This document shows positions 1 through 7,583 of a stretch of DNA of 8,232 nucleotides, piece by piece. The position numbers and the translations under genes were made by a program. The DNA is taken from positions 1 to 8,232 of the forward strand of contig MGCE01000112.1 in assembly GCA_001790315.1 (NCBI GenBank), given 5' to 3'. This DNA comes from Candidatus Rokubacteria bacterium RIFCSPLOWO2_02_FULL_72_37 (GTDB lineage Bacteria > Methylomirabilota > Methylomirabilia > Rokubacteriales > CSP1-6). The notes under the pieces are model-generated. The model was not told the origin of the DNA. It ran no database searches and saw only the letters and a list, made by a program, of their open reading frames with translations. Within the stretch, counting starts at the first letter, position 1. Each line of letters begins with the position of its first letter.

Positions 1-699
1 ATTCGCGAGCGCCCGAGCCTGAAAGGCCGCGGCCAGGCGAGGGGCGTCAGCCTCGTGCTTGAAGAAGACGAAGGCATCGCGCCAGCCGGCGCCGATGCCA
101 TGCATCGTCGCGATCCAGCGCGCGAGGTCGGCGTCCGTGTAGTCGACGGCGCGCAATCGGAGATAGCCCCAGTCCGCGGTCGCGACCGTGGGGGTCGTCC
201 CCGCCTCGGTGTCGGCGATGCAGAGCGCGGCGTTCCGCGCGCCGAGCAGGCCGTAGACCTCGTCGTCGAACCAGCTCGCGTGGCGGAACTCGAACGCGAC
301 GCGCAGACCGGCTGGGAGCAGGGCGAGGACGGCCGCGAGACGGTCCACCGCCTTCGCGAAGTTCGGGGGGAGCTGGAAGAGAAGCGCGCCGAGCTTGCCA
401 CCGAGCCCGCGGGCCGTGTCGCAGAAGTAGGCGAGGGGCTCCGCGACGTCGCGCAGGCGCGCGACGTGGGTGATCCGCTGCGGCGCCTTGAGGACGTACG
501 CGAAGCCGTCGGGCGCGGCGGCCGCCCACGCGGCGACGGTCCTGGCACTCGGCATGCGATAGAACGTCGCGTTGATCTCGACCGTCGGAAAGCGCGCGAC
601 GTAGTAGCCGAGCATCCTCGTGGCCGGGAGGTCCGCGGGGTAGAAGCTCCCCTTCCACTCCGGGTAGTTGTACCCGGAGGTGCCGACGCGGACGGTCAG
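1..699 (-). CDS. DUF72 (YecE-like) protein, C-terminus cut by window edge
   Basis: Translation gives 233 residues without a stop and runs off the left edge. Family DUF72 (PF01904, E. coli YecE type) has a TIM-barrel-like fold and no established reaction, so I name the family only. Typical marks are visible: N-terminal VRVGTSGYNYPEW (residues 3-15), VEINATFYRMPS (40-51), FKAPQRITH-type strand (KAPQRITH, 71-78), FQLPPNF (108-114), EFRHASWF (137-144), the IADTE strand and a late FVFFKHEADA segment. Only a few residues should be missing compared with the family's usual length. No ATG, GTG or TTG lies near the conserved N-terminus. I chose CTG at 699-697, which overlaps the stop of alanine dehydrogenase as CTGA and has GAGG 7 bases upstream. 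An in-frame GTG at 774 would add 25 residues and overlap the upstream gene by 79 bp. It is the last visible gene of a coupled four-gene set. Confidence 0.88.
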   Translation of the reverse strand, partial: MTVRVGTSGYNYPEWKGSFYPADLPATRMLGYYVARFPTVEINATFYRMPSARTVAAWAAAAPDGFAYVLKAPQRITHVARLRDVAEPLAYFCDTARGLGGKLGALLFQLPPNFAKAVDRLAAVLALLPAGLRVAFEFRHASWFDDEVYGLLGARNAALCIADTEAGTTPTVATADWGYLRLRAVDYTDADLARWIATMHGIGAGWRDAFVFFKHEADAPRLAAAFQARALAN

Positions 700-1805
700 C
701 GGCAGGCCTCGAGCGGCGTCGCGGTCTCGCCGAGCGCCTGCGCGACGACGGGGTGCACGATCTTCCCGCGCCACACGTTGACGCCCCGGCCCAGCGCGGG
801 ATGCTCGCGCGTCGCCGCCTGCGCGCCCTTCGCGGCCAGCTCGAGCGCGTACGGGAGCGTCGCGTTGGTCAACGCGAAGGTCGAGGTGCGCGGCACGAGC
901 GCCGGCATGTTCGCGACCCCGTAGTGGACGACGCCGTCCTGCTTGTAGACGGGGTCGAGGAGGGTCGTCGGGCGGATCGTCTCCACGCACCCCCCCTGGT
1001 CCACCGCGATGTCCACGACGACGGCTCCCTCCTTCATCTGGCGCACCAGCTCGCGCGGCACGAGCCGCGGCGCGCGCGCGCCGGCGACGAGCACGGCGCC
1101 GATCAGGAGATCGGCGCGGCGGACCACCTGGGCGATGTTGAAGCTGTTCGAGACGAGCGTGACGGCCTGGCCGCGGAAGAGGTCGTCGACGGCGCGCAGC
1201 CGGTCGAGGTTCACGTCGAGGATCGAGACGTCGGCGCCGAGCCCCACGGCGACGCGCGCGGCGTTGATCCCCGCCGTGCCTGCCCCCAGGACGACGACGT
1301 TGCCGCGCGGCACGCCGGGCACGCCGGAGAGCAGGATGCCGCGCCCGCCGTGGGCGCGCCCGAGATAGAAGGCGCCCTCCTGCACCGAGAGGCGACCCGC
1401 GACCTCGCTCATCGGCGTGAGGAGCGGGAGGCTCCCGTCCTCGCGCTGGACCGTCTCGTAGGCGATCCCGATGACGCCCGTCCGTCTGAGCGCGCCCGCG
1501 AGCGCGGGCGCCGGCGCCAGGTGCAGGTATGTGAAGAGGACCTGGCCGGCTCGGAGCCTCGGGTACTCCGTCTCGAGCGGCTCCTTGACCTTGAGGATCA
1601 GCTCGGCGCGCACCCACACGTCCTCGACGCCCGCGAGCTCGGCGCCGACCGCGGCATACTCCTCGTCGCGGATGCCGCTGCCGCTGCCGGCGGCGCGCTC
1701 GACCACCACCCGGTGGCCGGCCTCGGCGAGCGCCCGCGCACCCGCGGGCGCCAGCGCCACGCGTTGCTCGCCAGGCTTGATCTCGCGCGGGACGCCGACG
1801 ATCAT
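696..1805 (-). CDS. ald: Alanine dehydrogenase (NAD-dependent)
   Basis: Catalyses reversible oxidative deamination of L-alanine to pyruvate and ammonium with NAD+ in the cytoplasm, linking amino-acid nitrogen to central carbon metabolism. The 369-residue product has the normal family length and is collinear with the Mycobacterium tuberculosis enzyme as I recall it. The N-terminal domain begins [17 protein letters not shown]. Expected catalytic and substrate residues are present: Arg15, Lys74 in LKVKEP, His95 in FTYLHLA, and Asp269 in DIAVDQGG. The Rossmann motif VVLGAGTAG is at 171-179, with an acidic Asp197 (ILDVN) at the ribose-binding strand end, which fits NAD rather than [15 protein letters not shown] (299-309) and ALTNAT are also typical. 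The ATG start overlaps the upstream hydrolase stop as ATGA. No clear Shine-Dalgarno precedes it, so translation is probably coupled. The same frame stays open for about 257 codons upstream, but that part is an out-of-frame reading of the hydrolase gene. Confidence 0.96.
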   Translation of the reverse strand: MIVGVPREIKPGEQRVALAPAGARALAEAGHRVVVERAAGSGSGIRDEEYAAVGAELAGVEDVWVRAELILKVKEPLETEYPRLRAGQVLFTYLHLAPAPALAGALRRTGVIGIAYETVQREDGSLPLLTPMSEVAGRLSVQEGAFYLGRAHGGRGILLSGVPGVPRGNVVVLGAGTAGINAARVAVGLGADVSILDVNLDRLRAVDDLFRGQAVTLVSNSFNIAQVVRRADLLIGAVLVAGARAPRLVPRELVRQMKEGAVVVDIAVDQGGCVETIRPTTLLDPVYKQDGVVHYGVANMPALVPRTSTFALTNATLPYALELAAKGAQAATREHPALGRGVNVWRGKIVHPVVAQALGETATPLEACR

Positions 1806-2683
1806 CGGGCGCCAGTCCCGCGCAGGAAGTCGCGGATCGCCTGATTCACGAGATCGGGCTCCTCGTGGACGACCCAGTGGGAGCCGTGCGGGACGCGTCG
1901 CACGCCGAGGTCGGGCACGAAGCGCTCGAGCCCGTCGAGGTTGCCGGTCAGCAGCGCGCGGTCGCGCTCGCCCCAGATCACGAGCGTCGGCACGCGAACG
2001 GTGAGGCGCGAGGGATCGCCCCCGAAGCTCCGCGCCGGCGCGCCGTCGGCCGCGGGCGGCCCGACGCCGGCGGCGCGGTAGTAGTTCAGCCCGCCCGTGA
2101 GCGCCCCCGGCTGCGACCACGCCTCGACGTACGCGGCGCGCACGGCCTCGGTGAACCGCTCGCCCAGGTCGTGGCGGAACATCTGGATCAGCCGCGCGTA
2201 CCCGTTCTCGGCCAGGAGCGCCTCGGCCCCCCCGCTGCGGAAGGTCAGCATGTAGCGGCTCGCCTCCTGCTGGGCCGGGTTCTCCCGGATCTCCCGCGCG
2301 AAGACGCCGGGGTGAGGGGCGTTGACGATCACGAGCCGCTCGAGCCTGTCGGGATGCGCGATCGCGAAGGCCCAGGCGGCGACGCCGCCCCAGTCGTGGC
2401 CGACCAGGACGAAGCGCTGGTGCCCGAGGTGATCGGCCAGCGCCCGGAGATCCTCGACGAGATGCCGCACCTCGTAGGCCGCGACGCCGTCGGGCTTCGA
2501 CGACAGGTTGTAGCCGCGCATGTCGGGCGCGACGGCCTGGTGATCGCGCGCGAACTCCTCGAGCTGGCGCCGCCACATGTACCAGAACTCGGGGAAGCCG
2601 TGGACGAACAGGATGAGCGGGCCCGTGCCCGCCGTGACGTAGTGCAGGCGGATGCCGTTGACCTCGGCGTAGGCATGCTCCAT
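1802..2683 (-). CDS. Alpha/beta hydrolase, epoxide hydrolase type
   Basis: A 293-residue cytoplasmic alpha/beta hydrolase, probably opening epoxides to diols through an aspartyl-ester intermediate. Visible parts: oxyanion-hole motif HGFPEFW (28-34), nucleophile elbow VGHDWGG with Asp97, a cap region (about 130-225), acid Asp241 in WGERD, and catalytic His269 in GSHW. Two cap tyrosines in the contexts SRYMLTF (Tyr144) and LNYYR (Tyr201/202) correspond to the two epoxide-activating tyrosines of soluble epoxide hydrolases. This, together with the HDWGG nucleophile, favours epoxide hydrolase over the serine-nucleophile esterases. A haloalkane or haloacetate dehalogenase remains possible, since these share the Asp nucleophile. 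No signal peptide is seen. The ATG is preceded by GAGG at 4 bases and lies 1 bp after the stop of the upstream hydrolase gene; its own stop overlaps the alanine dehydrogenase start. The natural substrate cannot be read from the sequence. Confidence 0.92.
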   Translation of the reverse strand: MEHAYAEVNGIRLHYVTAGTGPLILFVHGFPEFWYMWRRQLEEFARDHQAVAPDMRGYNLSSKPDGVAAYEVRHLVEDLRALADHLGHQRFVLVGHDWGGVAAWAFAIAHPDRLERLVIVNAPHPGVFAREIRENPAQQEASRYMLTFRSGGAEALLAENGYARLIQMFRHDLGERFTEAVRAAYVEAWSQPGALTGGLNYYRAAGVGPPAADGAPARSFGGDPSRLTVRVPTLVIWGERDRALLTGNLDGLERFVPDLGVRRVPHGSHWVVHEEPDLVNQAIRDFLRGTGAR

Positions 2684-2684
2684 G

Positions 2685-3536
2685 TCACCTCACGTATAGC
2701 AGGAAAAACCTGGCGAGGCGCGCGCCAAAATCCGCCGGCAGCTCGCCGTGCCTGCCGTGCGCCAGGACGACCAGCTCGGCACGCGCGTTGGCCGCGAGCG
2801 CGTCGCGGAGCCGCTCGGCGTGAGCGAACGGGATCTGCTCGTCCTCGCGGCTCGCCAGCAGCAGCACCGGGATCGTCAGCGTCGCCGCGGCGTCGACCGG
2901 CGCGGGGCGCGAGATGTCGTGACCGAAGACGGCGCGGGCCCAGACGAGCATCAGCGCGACGAGGGGGCGGCGCAGCGGACCGAGCCAGGCGTACAGCTCG
3001 TGGCCGAGCTGTCGCACGTCCGCGAACGGCGCGTACGCCGCGACGGCGCGGATCCTGGGATCCTCGGCCGCGGCCAGGAGCGCGACGGCGCCGCCGAGGG
3101 AGAAGCCGAAGACGCCGACGGCGTCCGCGCCACGCGCCGAGAGGACGTCGATCGCGCGCCGGAGGTCACCGCGCTCGCGGAACCCGAGCGTCGTCGCGCG
3201 CCCCTCGCTCGCGCCGAAATAGCGCAGATCGAGGAGCAGCACGCTGAAGTGCGGCGCGAGCGACGCCGCGAGCGGCAGCATGTCGGCCTTGTCCGCCGGG
3301 TAGCCGTGCAGGAGGATGACGCCGGGCGCTCCCGGGCGAGGCACGAGCCACGCGGCGAGCCGGAGGCCGTCGTCCGTCGTGACCGCGAGCTCCTCGACGC
3401 GGAGGCCGACGTCCGCCGGGGTGAGCGGGATCGCGAGCCGGGGCGGCCGCACGGCGAGCCAGAAGCTCAGCAGACTGAAGACGAGGAATCCCCCGAGCAG
3501 GACGGCGAAGGACACGGCCACCTTCACGACCCGCAT
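2685..3536 (-). CDS. Membrane-anchored alpha/beta hydrolase (serine nucleophile)
   Basis: A 283-residue protein with one N-terminal hydrophobic helix (about residues 5-29) after a short basic start. This looks like an uncleaved anchor placing the hydrolase domain outside the cytoplasmic membrane. The hydrolase core shows HGYPADK (77-83, oxyanion region), the strand LLLDLRYFGASEG (101-112) typical of the BAAT/YqkD-like group, nucleophile elbow GFSLGG with Ser146, likely acid Asp232 in SREDEQIPF, and likely catalytic His263 in HGRHGE. The cap between about 170 and 215 is short. The triad supports an esterase, thioesterase or peptidase-like hydrolase; the substrate is unknown. It is the first gene of the four-gene block. 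It starts 49 bp from the divergent transporter, and its stop is 1 bp before the next hydrolase start. The ATG at 3536 is chosen because it precedes the basic residues and the helix; no convincing Shine-Dalgarno is present. Confidence 0.88.
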   Translation of the reverse strand: MRVVKVAVSFAVLLGGFLVFSLLSFWLAVRPPRLAIPLTPADVGLRVEELAVTTDDGLRLAAWLVPRPGAPGVILLHGYPADKADMLPLAASLAPHFSVLLLDLRYFGASEGRATTLGFRERGDLRRAIDVLSARGADAVGVFGFSLGGAVALLAAAEDPRIRAVAAYAPFADVRQLGHELYAWLGPLRRPLVALMLVWARAVFGHDISRPAPVDAAATLTIPVLLLASREDEQIPFAHAERLRDALAANARAELVVLAHGRHGELPADFGARLARFFLLYVR

Positions 3537-3585
3537 CGTGCGGACCGCGGCTGGTGAATGTCAACGGGCCGTGGTTAGATGGCGC
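3537..3585. promoter_or_regulatory. Divergent intergenic region with a candidate leaderless start
   Basis: This 49-bp gap separates the divergent hydrolase operon and the EamA transporter, so any local promoters for both must lie here or inside the genes. On the plus strand, TTAGAT (3575-3580) resembles a -10 box and would place transcription start near the GTG at 3586, giving a leaderless message. The -35 position holds only a poor match (TGGTGA, 3552-3557). On the minus strand, TTGACA (3564-3559) matches a -35 box perfectly, but the correctly spaced -10 position is GCACGA overlapping the start codon, so I do not call it. Confidence 0.3.
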
Positions 3586-4467
3586 GTGATCTCCGAGACG
3601 ACGCTGGGCGCGCTCTGCGCCCTGGGCGCCGCCATGACGTGGGCCGTGACGAGCCTGCTGGTCCGCTCGCTCGCCCCGCCGCTCGGCTCGGTCGCCGTCA
3701 ACGCGCTCCGCTCGAGCCTCGGCGGCGGCCTCCTGCTCGGCTGGGTCGCGACGACGGGCGGCCTCGCCGCGCTGGTCGCGGTGCCGGGGAGCACGCTCGC
3801 TCTTCTCGCGCTCTCGATCGTCGCGGCGATCGCCGTCGGCGACACCGTCTTCTTCGAGAGCACGCGGGCGCTCGGACTCGGACGCGCGATGACGATCTCG
3901 ATGACCTACCCGGTGGGCGCCGCGGTCCTGGCGGCCCTCTTCCTCGACGAACCGATCACGCTCCCCGTCGCGGCCGGGATGCTGATCACGCTCGCCGGGC
4001 TCGTCCTCATCGTGTCGCCGTGGGCGGAGCGTGCCGCCGGCGAGCGGTTCTGGTGGGGTGTCGGCGCCGCGACGCTCGCGTCGCTCGCGTGGGCGATCTC
4101 CGTCGCCCTCCTGAAGACGCCGCTCAGCGCGCTCGAGCCCGTGACGGCGCAGGCGGTGCGCCTGCCTCTGGCCGCCCTCGTCCTCTGGGCGACGCCGTGG
4201 GCACGCGGTGCGCTCGGCGCGGCGGCAGGCGGTGGCCGGCCGCTGCTGCTGCGCCTCGGCGTGCTGAGCGTCCTCACAGCGCTGAGCTCGGTGATGTTCG
4301 TGGCGGGCGTCAAGTACGCGGGAGTCGCCGTCGCCGCGGTCCTGTCCTCCACGGCGCCGATGTTCGCGATCCCGCTCGGCTGGTTCTTCCTCGGCGAGCG
4401 GCTCTCGCCGGCGGCGCTCGCCGGCGCGGCCGTCACCGTGGCCGGAATCGTCGTCCTCCGGCTCTGA
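3586..4467 (+). CDS. EamA/DMT-family transporter
   Basis: An inner-membrane carrier of the drug/metabolite transporter superfamily, probably exporting small metabolites or amino acids; the substrate is not predictable. The 293-residue protein is almost entirely hydrophobic, with about ten predicted helices arranged as two EamA repeats (roughly 7-144 and 156-292). Each repeat ends in the family's characteristic segment: SMTYPVGAAVLAALFLDEP (105-123) in the first, and STAPMFAIPLGWFFLGERLS (255-274) in the second, the latter followed by a last helix ending IVVLRL. I chose GTG at 3586 because it begins just before the first helix. An in-frame GTG at 3571 would add five residues (VVRWR). The frame also stays open far upstream, but that part lies over the opposite-strand hydrolase and is not membrane-like. 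No clear Shine-Dalgarno is seen. It is monocistronic in this window and ends 6 bp from the convergent response-regulator gene. Confidence 0.92.
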   Translation: MISETTLGALCALGAAMTWAVTSLLVRSLAPPLGSVAVNALRSSLGGGLLLGWVATTGGLAALVAVPGSTLALLALSIVAAIAVGDTVFFESTRALGLGRAMTISMTYPVGAAVLAALFLDEPITLPVAAGMLITLAGLVLIVSPWAERAAGERFWWGVGAATLASLAWAISVALLKTPLSALEPVTAQAVRLPLAALVLWATPWARGALGAAAGGGRPLLLRLGVLSVLTALSSVMFVAGVKYAGVAVAAVLSSTAPMFAIPLGWFFLGERLSPAALAGAAVTVAGIVVLRL

Positions 4468-4481
4468 GCGGCGTCAGCCGC
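4468..4481. terminator. Weak hairpin at the convergent gene junction
   Basis: The arms GCGGC (4468-4472) and GCCGC (4477-4481) pair around a 4-base loop exactly where the transporter and response-regulator genes converge. The stem is only 5 bp, overlaps the 3' end of the regulator gene and has no T-tract on either strand, so a bidirectional terminator role is only a possibility. Confidence 0.2.
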
Positions 4482-5820
4482 CGGAGAGGCCGTACTTCCG
4501 GAGCTTGTAGCGGAGGACGCGCTCGCTGATCCCGAGCAGCTCCGCCGCCCGGGTCTGGATGCCGTCGGCGCGGGCGAGCGCCTCGCGGATCATCCGTCGC
4601 TCGAGGCCCTCGACCGCCGCCGGCAGGCCCGCCGCCTCCCCGGTGTCGGGCTCGGGCTCGCGCACGGCGAGCGGGAGATCCGCCAGCCCGATCACCTCGT
4701 CGCGGGTGAGGACGACCGCCCGCTCCACGACATTCTCGAGCTCGCGCACGTTGCCCGGGTAGTCGTAGCGGAGGAGCGTCTCCCGCGCCTCGCGCGTGAG
4801 TCCGCGGATCGTCTTGCCGTTCTCGCGCGCGAATCTCGACAGGAAGTGGTCGAGCAGGAGCGGGATGTCCTCGCGCCGCTCGCGCAGGGGCGGCACGGAG
4901 ATCGTCACGACGTTGAGGCGATAGTAGAGATCGTCCCGGAAGCGGCCCTCCTTGAGGAGCGCCTCGAGATCGCAATGGGTGGCTGCCAGGAGGCGGACGT
5001 CCACCTGGATCGGGTGGCTGGACCCGACGCGCTCGATCTCGCGCTCCTGGAGCACGCGCAGGAGCTTGACTTGCAAGTGCGGCGGCAGGTCGCCGATCTC
5101 GTCGAGGAAGAGGCTTCCACCGTGCGCCAGCTCGAAGCGGCCGCGTCGCATCGCGTGCGCGCCCGTGAACGCGCCTTTCTCGTGGCCGAACAGCTCCGAC
5201 TCGAGGAGCCCCTCCGGGAGGGCGGCGCAGTTGATGCGCACGAGCGGCCCCTCGGCGCGGCGGCTCGCGTAGTGGATCGCCTTGGCGATCAGCTCCTTGC
5301 CCGTGCCGCTCTCGCCACGGATCAGCACCGTCGCGTCGCTCGCCGCGACCCGCCGCACGAGCGACAGCGCCTCCTGCATGCGCCCGCTCTCGCCGATGAC
5401 GCCCTCGACACGGTGGCGCTCCTGGAGCGCCGCGCGGAGCTCGCGGTTCTCGCCGACGAGGCGCTGACGGTCGCGCACCTGTCCGATGCGGTGGAGCAGC
5501 TCGTCGAGGTTGAGCGGCTTCGTGAGGTAGTCGCTCGCGCCGGCCTTGATCGCCGCGACCGCGTGCTCGATCGTCCCGTAGGCGGTCATCACGATGACCG
5601 CGATCTCCGGCGTCACGGCCCGCGCCGCCTCGAGCAGCTGGAGCCCCGAGAACCCCGGCATCTTCTGGTCGGTGAGGATCAGGTCGACCGGCTCCGCGCG
5701 GAAGCGCTCCAGCGCCTCCCTGCCGTCGCCCGCGCTCAGCACCTCGAAGCCGTGCCTGGCGAGGAAACCGCTCACCAGCTCGCGCTGCGCCGGCTCGTCG
5801 TCGACGACGAGGATCTTCAC
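4474..5820 (-). CDS. Sigma-54-dependent response regulator (NtrC/ZraR type)
   Basis: A 448-residue activator of sigma-54 promoters with the full three-domain layout. The receiver domain (1-115) has VVDDEP, phospho-acceptor Asp51 in LTDQKMPG, Thr79 and Lys101. The AAA+ domain (about 139-385) has Walker A GESGTGKE (169-176), ELFGHEKGAFTGA with the sigma-54-contacting GAFTGA loop intact (216-221), Walker B LFLDEIGD (237-244), the arginine-finger region FRDDLYYRL (294-302) and DYPGNVRELENV (353-364). A Fis-type helix-turn-helix follows (about 409-446, TRAAELLGISERVLRYKLRK). All residues needed for ATP-driven open-complex formation appear present. The start is GTG, overlapping the kinase stop as GTGA, so kinase and regulator are translationally coupled partners. 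The order (Met-rich secreted protein, kinase, this regulator) resembles ZraPSR, but ZraR, AtoC and other NtrC-type regulators cannot be separated by motifs alone. The likely target is the sigma-54-like promoter at 8146-8161. Confidence 0.96.
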   Translation of the reverse strand: MKILVVDDEPAQRELVSGFLARHGFEVLSAGDGREALERFRAEPVDLILTDQKMPGFSGLQLLEAARAVTPEIAVIVMTAYGTIEHAVAAIKAGASDYLTKPLNLDELLHRIGQVRDRQRLVGENRELRAALQERHRVEGVIGESGRMQEALSLVRRVAASDATVLIRGESGTGKELIAKAIHYASRRAEGPLVRINCAALPEGLLESELFGHEKGAFTGAHAMRRGRFELAHGGSLFLDEIGDLPPHLQVKLLRVLQEREIERVGSSHPIQVDVRLLAATHCDLEALLKEGRFRDDLYYRLNVVTISVPPLRERREDIPLLLDHFLSRFARENGKTIRGLTREARETLLRYDYPGNVRELENVVERAVVLTRDEVIGLADLPLAVREPEPDTGEAAGLPAAVEGLERRMIREALARADGIQTRAAELLGISERVLRYKLRKYGLSGG

Positions 5821-7547
5821 GCGGGAAGGCTCAGGGCGAAGCGCGTGCCCTGGCCGGCGACGCTCGAGACCTCCAGGGCGCCGCCGTGCGCCTCCGCGAT
5901 CCGCCGGGCGATCGTCAGGCCGAGGCCGAGACCGCCGGGCTTCGTCGTGAAGTACGGGTCGAAGACGCGCGGAAGGATTTCGGGCGGGATCCCGGGGCCC
6001 GTGTCGGCGACCCCGAGCGTCACGCGCTCGCGCTCGGCGCGTGCGTCGAGCGTGAGCGTCCCGCCCTCGCGCATCGCCTGCAGCGCGTTGACGACCAGGT
6101 TCAGCAGCACCTGCTTGACGTGATCGGGATCCGCCGTCACGGCGGGCAACCTCGCCGGCAGCGCGAGGCGGAGCGTGATGCCGGCAGTCCTCGCCTCGGG
6201 CTCCATCAGCGCGGCCAGCTCGCGCAGCAGCTCGGCGGGGTCCACGCGCTCGAGCTTGAGCGGCAGCGGCCGCGCGAGCGCGATGAACTGCTCGACGATC
6301 GTGTTGAGCCGCCGGACCTCGCCCTGCATCAGGTCGACGAACCGGGTGTAATCCGCGGCCGGCGCGGGAGCGAATTCGGCGCGCAGCCGCTGGAGGCCCA
6401 TGGAGACCGCGTTGAGCGGGTTGCGCACCTCGTGGGCGAACGCGGCGGCCACGTCGCCCAGCGCCGCCAGCCGCTCCCGCCGCCCCATCTCGGCCTCGAG
6501 TGTCCGGACCTCGCGGAGGTGGCGCTGCTGGACGAGGAAGATCACGGCCAGGCCCATCGCACCGACCACCAGGACGGCGAGCCCGAGCCCGAGCCCCGCC
6601 CGGAGGTCCGCGCGCCAGGCCCGCTCCATCGGGTCCGTCGAGAACGCGATCGTCAGCAGGCCCAGCCGCGCGCCGTCGAGCGTGAGCGGCCGCGCGACCT
6701 CGAAGACCTGCGCGCCGCCCTGCGTGACGAGGCGGGCGACTCCCCGCCGCTCGGCGAGCGCCCGCGCGAGCGCCGGGTCGTCGCGGCGCTCCCCGGCACG
6801 CGCGCCGTCCGAGGCGGCCAGCACGGCGAGGTCCGGTCCGAGGAGCGCGACCGAGGTGACGCCCGCCTGGCGCCCGAGCTCCTCGAGCTGGCGCTCGACG
6901 CCGATCTCCTTGCGGAAATCGAGGATGAAGTCGGCGTCGGCGTGGACCGCGATGATGCCCCGGAAGCTCTCGGCGCCGATCGCGACCCCGAAGGTGCTGC
7001 CTTCCCAGAACCGGCGATCACGGATCGCCTCGGGCGCGGGACCCGCGCCGTGCTCCTGCGGCGCCGCCCACCGGCGTCCCCACATGTAGTGCATCATCGG
7101 CATGGGCGGCTCGCCGCCGGGCGGATGCGGCGGGAGCGGGCCGGGCGGCGCGCCGGGACCCTGCATCATCATGCGCATCCCGCCGGGCGGCGAGGGCGGC
7201 GTCCACGGGCGGCCCTCGAGGTCGAGGAGATCGATGCGTCGCAGGCGGTTGCGTCGCGTGATCCGCTCGATCTCGCCGGGCGCGACGGGGCGGTGCAGGA
7301 TCTCGTCGACGAGCCGCGCGTTGTCGAGGAGGCGCTCGGCGATCATCTGCTCCATGAGCGCGTTGCTGCGGATCGCGTTCCGGCTGCCCGTCTCGACCGC
7401 GTCGGCGAGTGCGAGGCCTTTCTGCTCGAGCTGCGCCGCGAGCTCCGCCTGGGTCCGCCGCGCGATCCACGTGGCGTGGACGCCGACCAGGACCACGAGG
7501 AGCAGCACGGAGGCGAGGAAGTACCGGGAAGAGAAGCGCGGGTTCAT
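5817..7547 (-). CDS. Sensor histidine kinase with Met/His/Pro-rich periplasmic segment
   Basis: A 576-residue inner-membrane sensor kinase, cognate to the overlapping sigma-54 regulator. Helix 1 spans about 10-28 and helix 2 about 316-339. Between them lies a large periplasmic sensor (30-315), probably PAS/Cache-like flanking sequence interrupted at 114-170 by a low-complexity Pro/Gly/Met/His segment with MRMMM (124-128), MPMMHYMW (149-156) and three histidines (141, 153, 166). The cytoplasmic part has a HisKA domain with phospho-acceptor His372 in FAHEVRNPLNA, N box LLNLVVNALQA (Asn487), G1 DTGPGI (515-520), F box FDPYFTTKPGG and G2 GLGLGLTI. No HAMP domain is obvious; a short linker follows helix 2. 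I prefer ATG 7547 (product begins MNPRFSSRYF). An ATG at 7565 adds six residues but overlaps an extended -10-like sequence. The Met/His segment suggests Cu(I)/Ag(I) or oxidant sensing; this is inference, not shown. Confidence 0.95.
   Translation of the reverse strand: MNPRFSSRYFLASVLLLVVLVGVHATWIARRTQAELAAQLEQKGLALADAVETGSRNAIRSNALMEQMIAERLLDNARLVDEILHRPVAPGEIERITRRNRLRRIDLLDLEGRPWTPPSPPGGMRMMMQGPGAPPGPLPPHPPGGEPPMPMMHYMWGRRWAAPQEHGAGPAPEAIRDRRFWEGSTFGVAIGAESFRGIIAVHADADFILDFRKEIGVERQLEELGRQAGVTSVALLGPDLAVLAASDGARAGERRDDPALARALAERRGVARLVTQGGAQVFEVARPLTLDGARLGLLTIAFSTDPMERAWRADLRAGLGLGLAVLVVGAMGLAVIFLVQQRHLREVRTLEAEMGRRERLAALGDVAAAFAHEVRNPLNAVSMGLQRLRAEFAPAPAADYTRFVDLMQGEVRRLNTIVEQFIALARPLPLKLERVDPAELLRELAALMEPEARTAGITLRLALPARLPAVTADPDHVKQVLLNLVVNALQAMREGGTLTLDARAERERVTLGVADTGPGIPPEILPRVFDPYFTTKPGGLGLGLTIARRIAEAHGGALEVSSVAGQGTRFALSLPA
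7038..7208 (-). other. Met/His/Pro-rich segment of the kinase sensor domain
   Basis: These codons give kinase residues 114-170. About 57 residues contain eight methionines, three histidines, many prolines and glycines and no cysteine. The methionines are clustered (MRMMM; MPMM followed by H, Y and M). Such spacing is typical of periplasmic soft-metal ligands in copper and silver proteins. The flanking sequence on both sides looks like ordinary folded protein, so this is an inserted flexible loop. Confidence 0.75.
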
Positions 7548-7563
7548 GCGAGCCCCGCGCGCC

Positions 7564-7572
7564 ATTCTATCA
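7564..7572 (-). promoter_or_regulatory. Extended -10-like promoter sequence ahead of the kinase gene
   Basis: Minus-strand TGATAGAAT matches the extended -10 pattern TGnTATAAT with one mismatch and stands out in this GC-rich sequence. Transcription would start near 7557, about 10 bases before ATG 7547, and would give the kinase-regulator pair its own basal promoter downstream of the hairpin. No -35 match is present at the usual distance, where the hairpin lies. Confidence 0.35.
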
Positions 7573-7583
7573 TCCGGGGAGCG

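Noticed and set aside
47..658. Minus-strand 203-codon frame beginning with ATG
   Set aside because: Arg-rich and motif-free; the DUF72 protein lies in another frame over the same bases.
696..2576. A 626-residue minus-strand frame suggesting a fusion protein
   Set aside because: Only the last 369 residues are alanine dehydrogenase. The N-terminal part is an Arg-rich out-of-frame reading of the epoxide-hydrolase gene, and an ATG sits exactly at the conserved enzyme start.
1865..3247. Long plus-strand open frame (460 codons) opposite the hydrolase genes
   Set aside because: Arg/Asp/Glu-rich, low-complexity reading of the antisense strand with no domain motif; the minus strand carries clear catalytic motifs. 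It is a typical GC-rich shadow.
3536..3564. Perfect -35-like TTGACA on the minus strand upstream of the membrane hydrolase
   Set aside because: At 17-base spacing the -10 position is GCACGA and overlaps the start codon, so it is not credible as that gene's promoter.
4846..6123. Long plus-strand open frame (425 codons) opposite kinase and regulator
   Set aside because: Antisense shadow of two genes with fully recognisable motifs; it even crosses the boundary of both genes.
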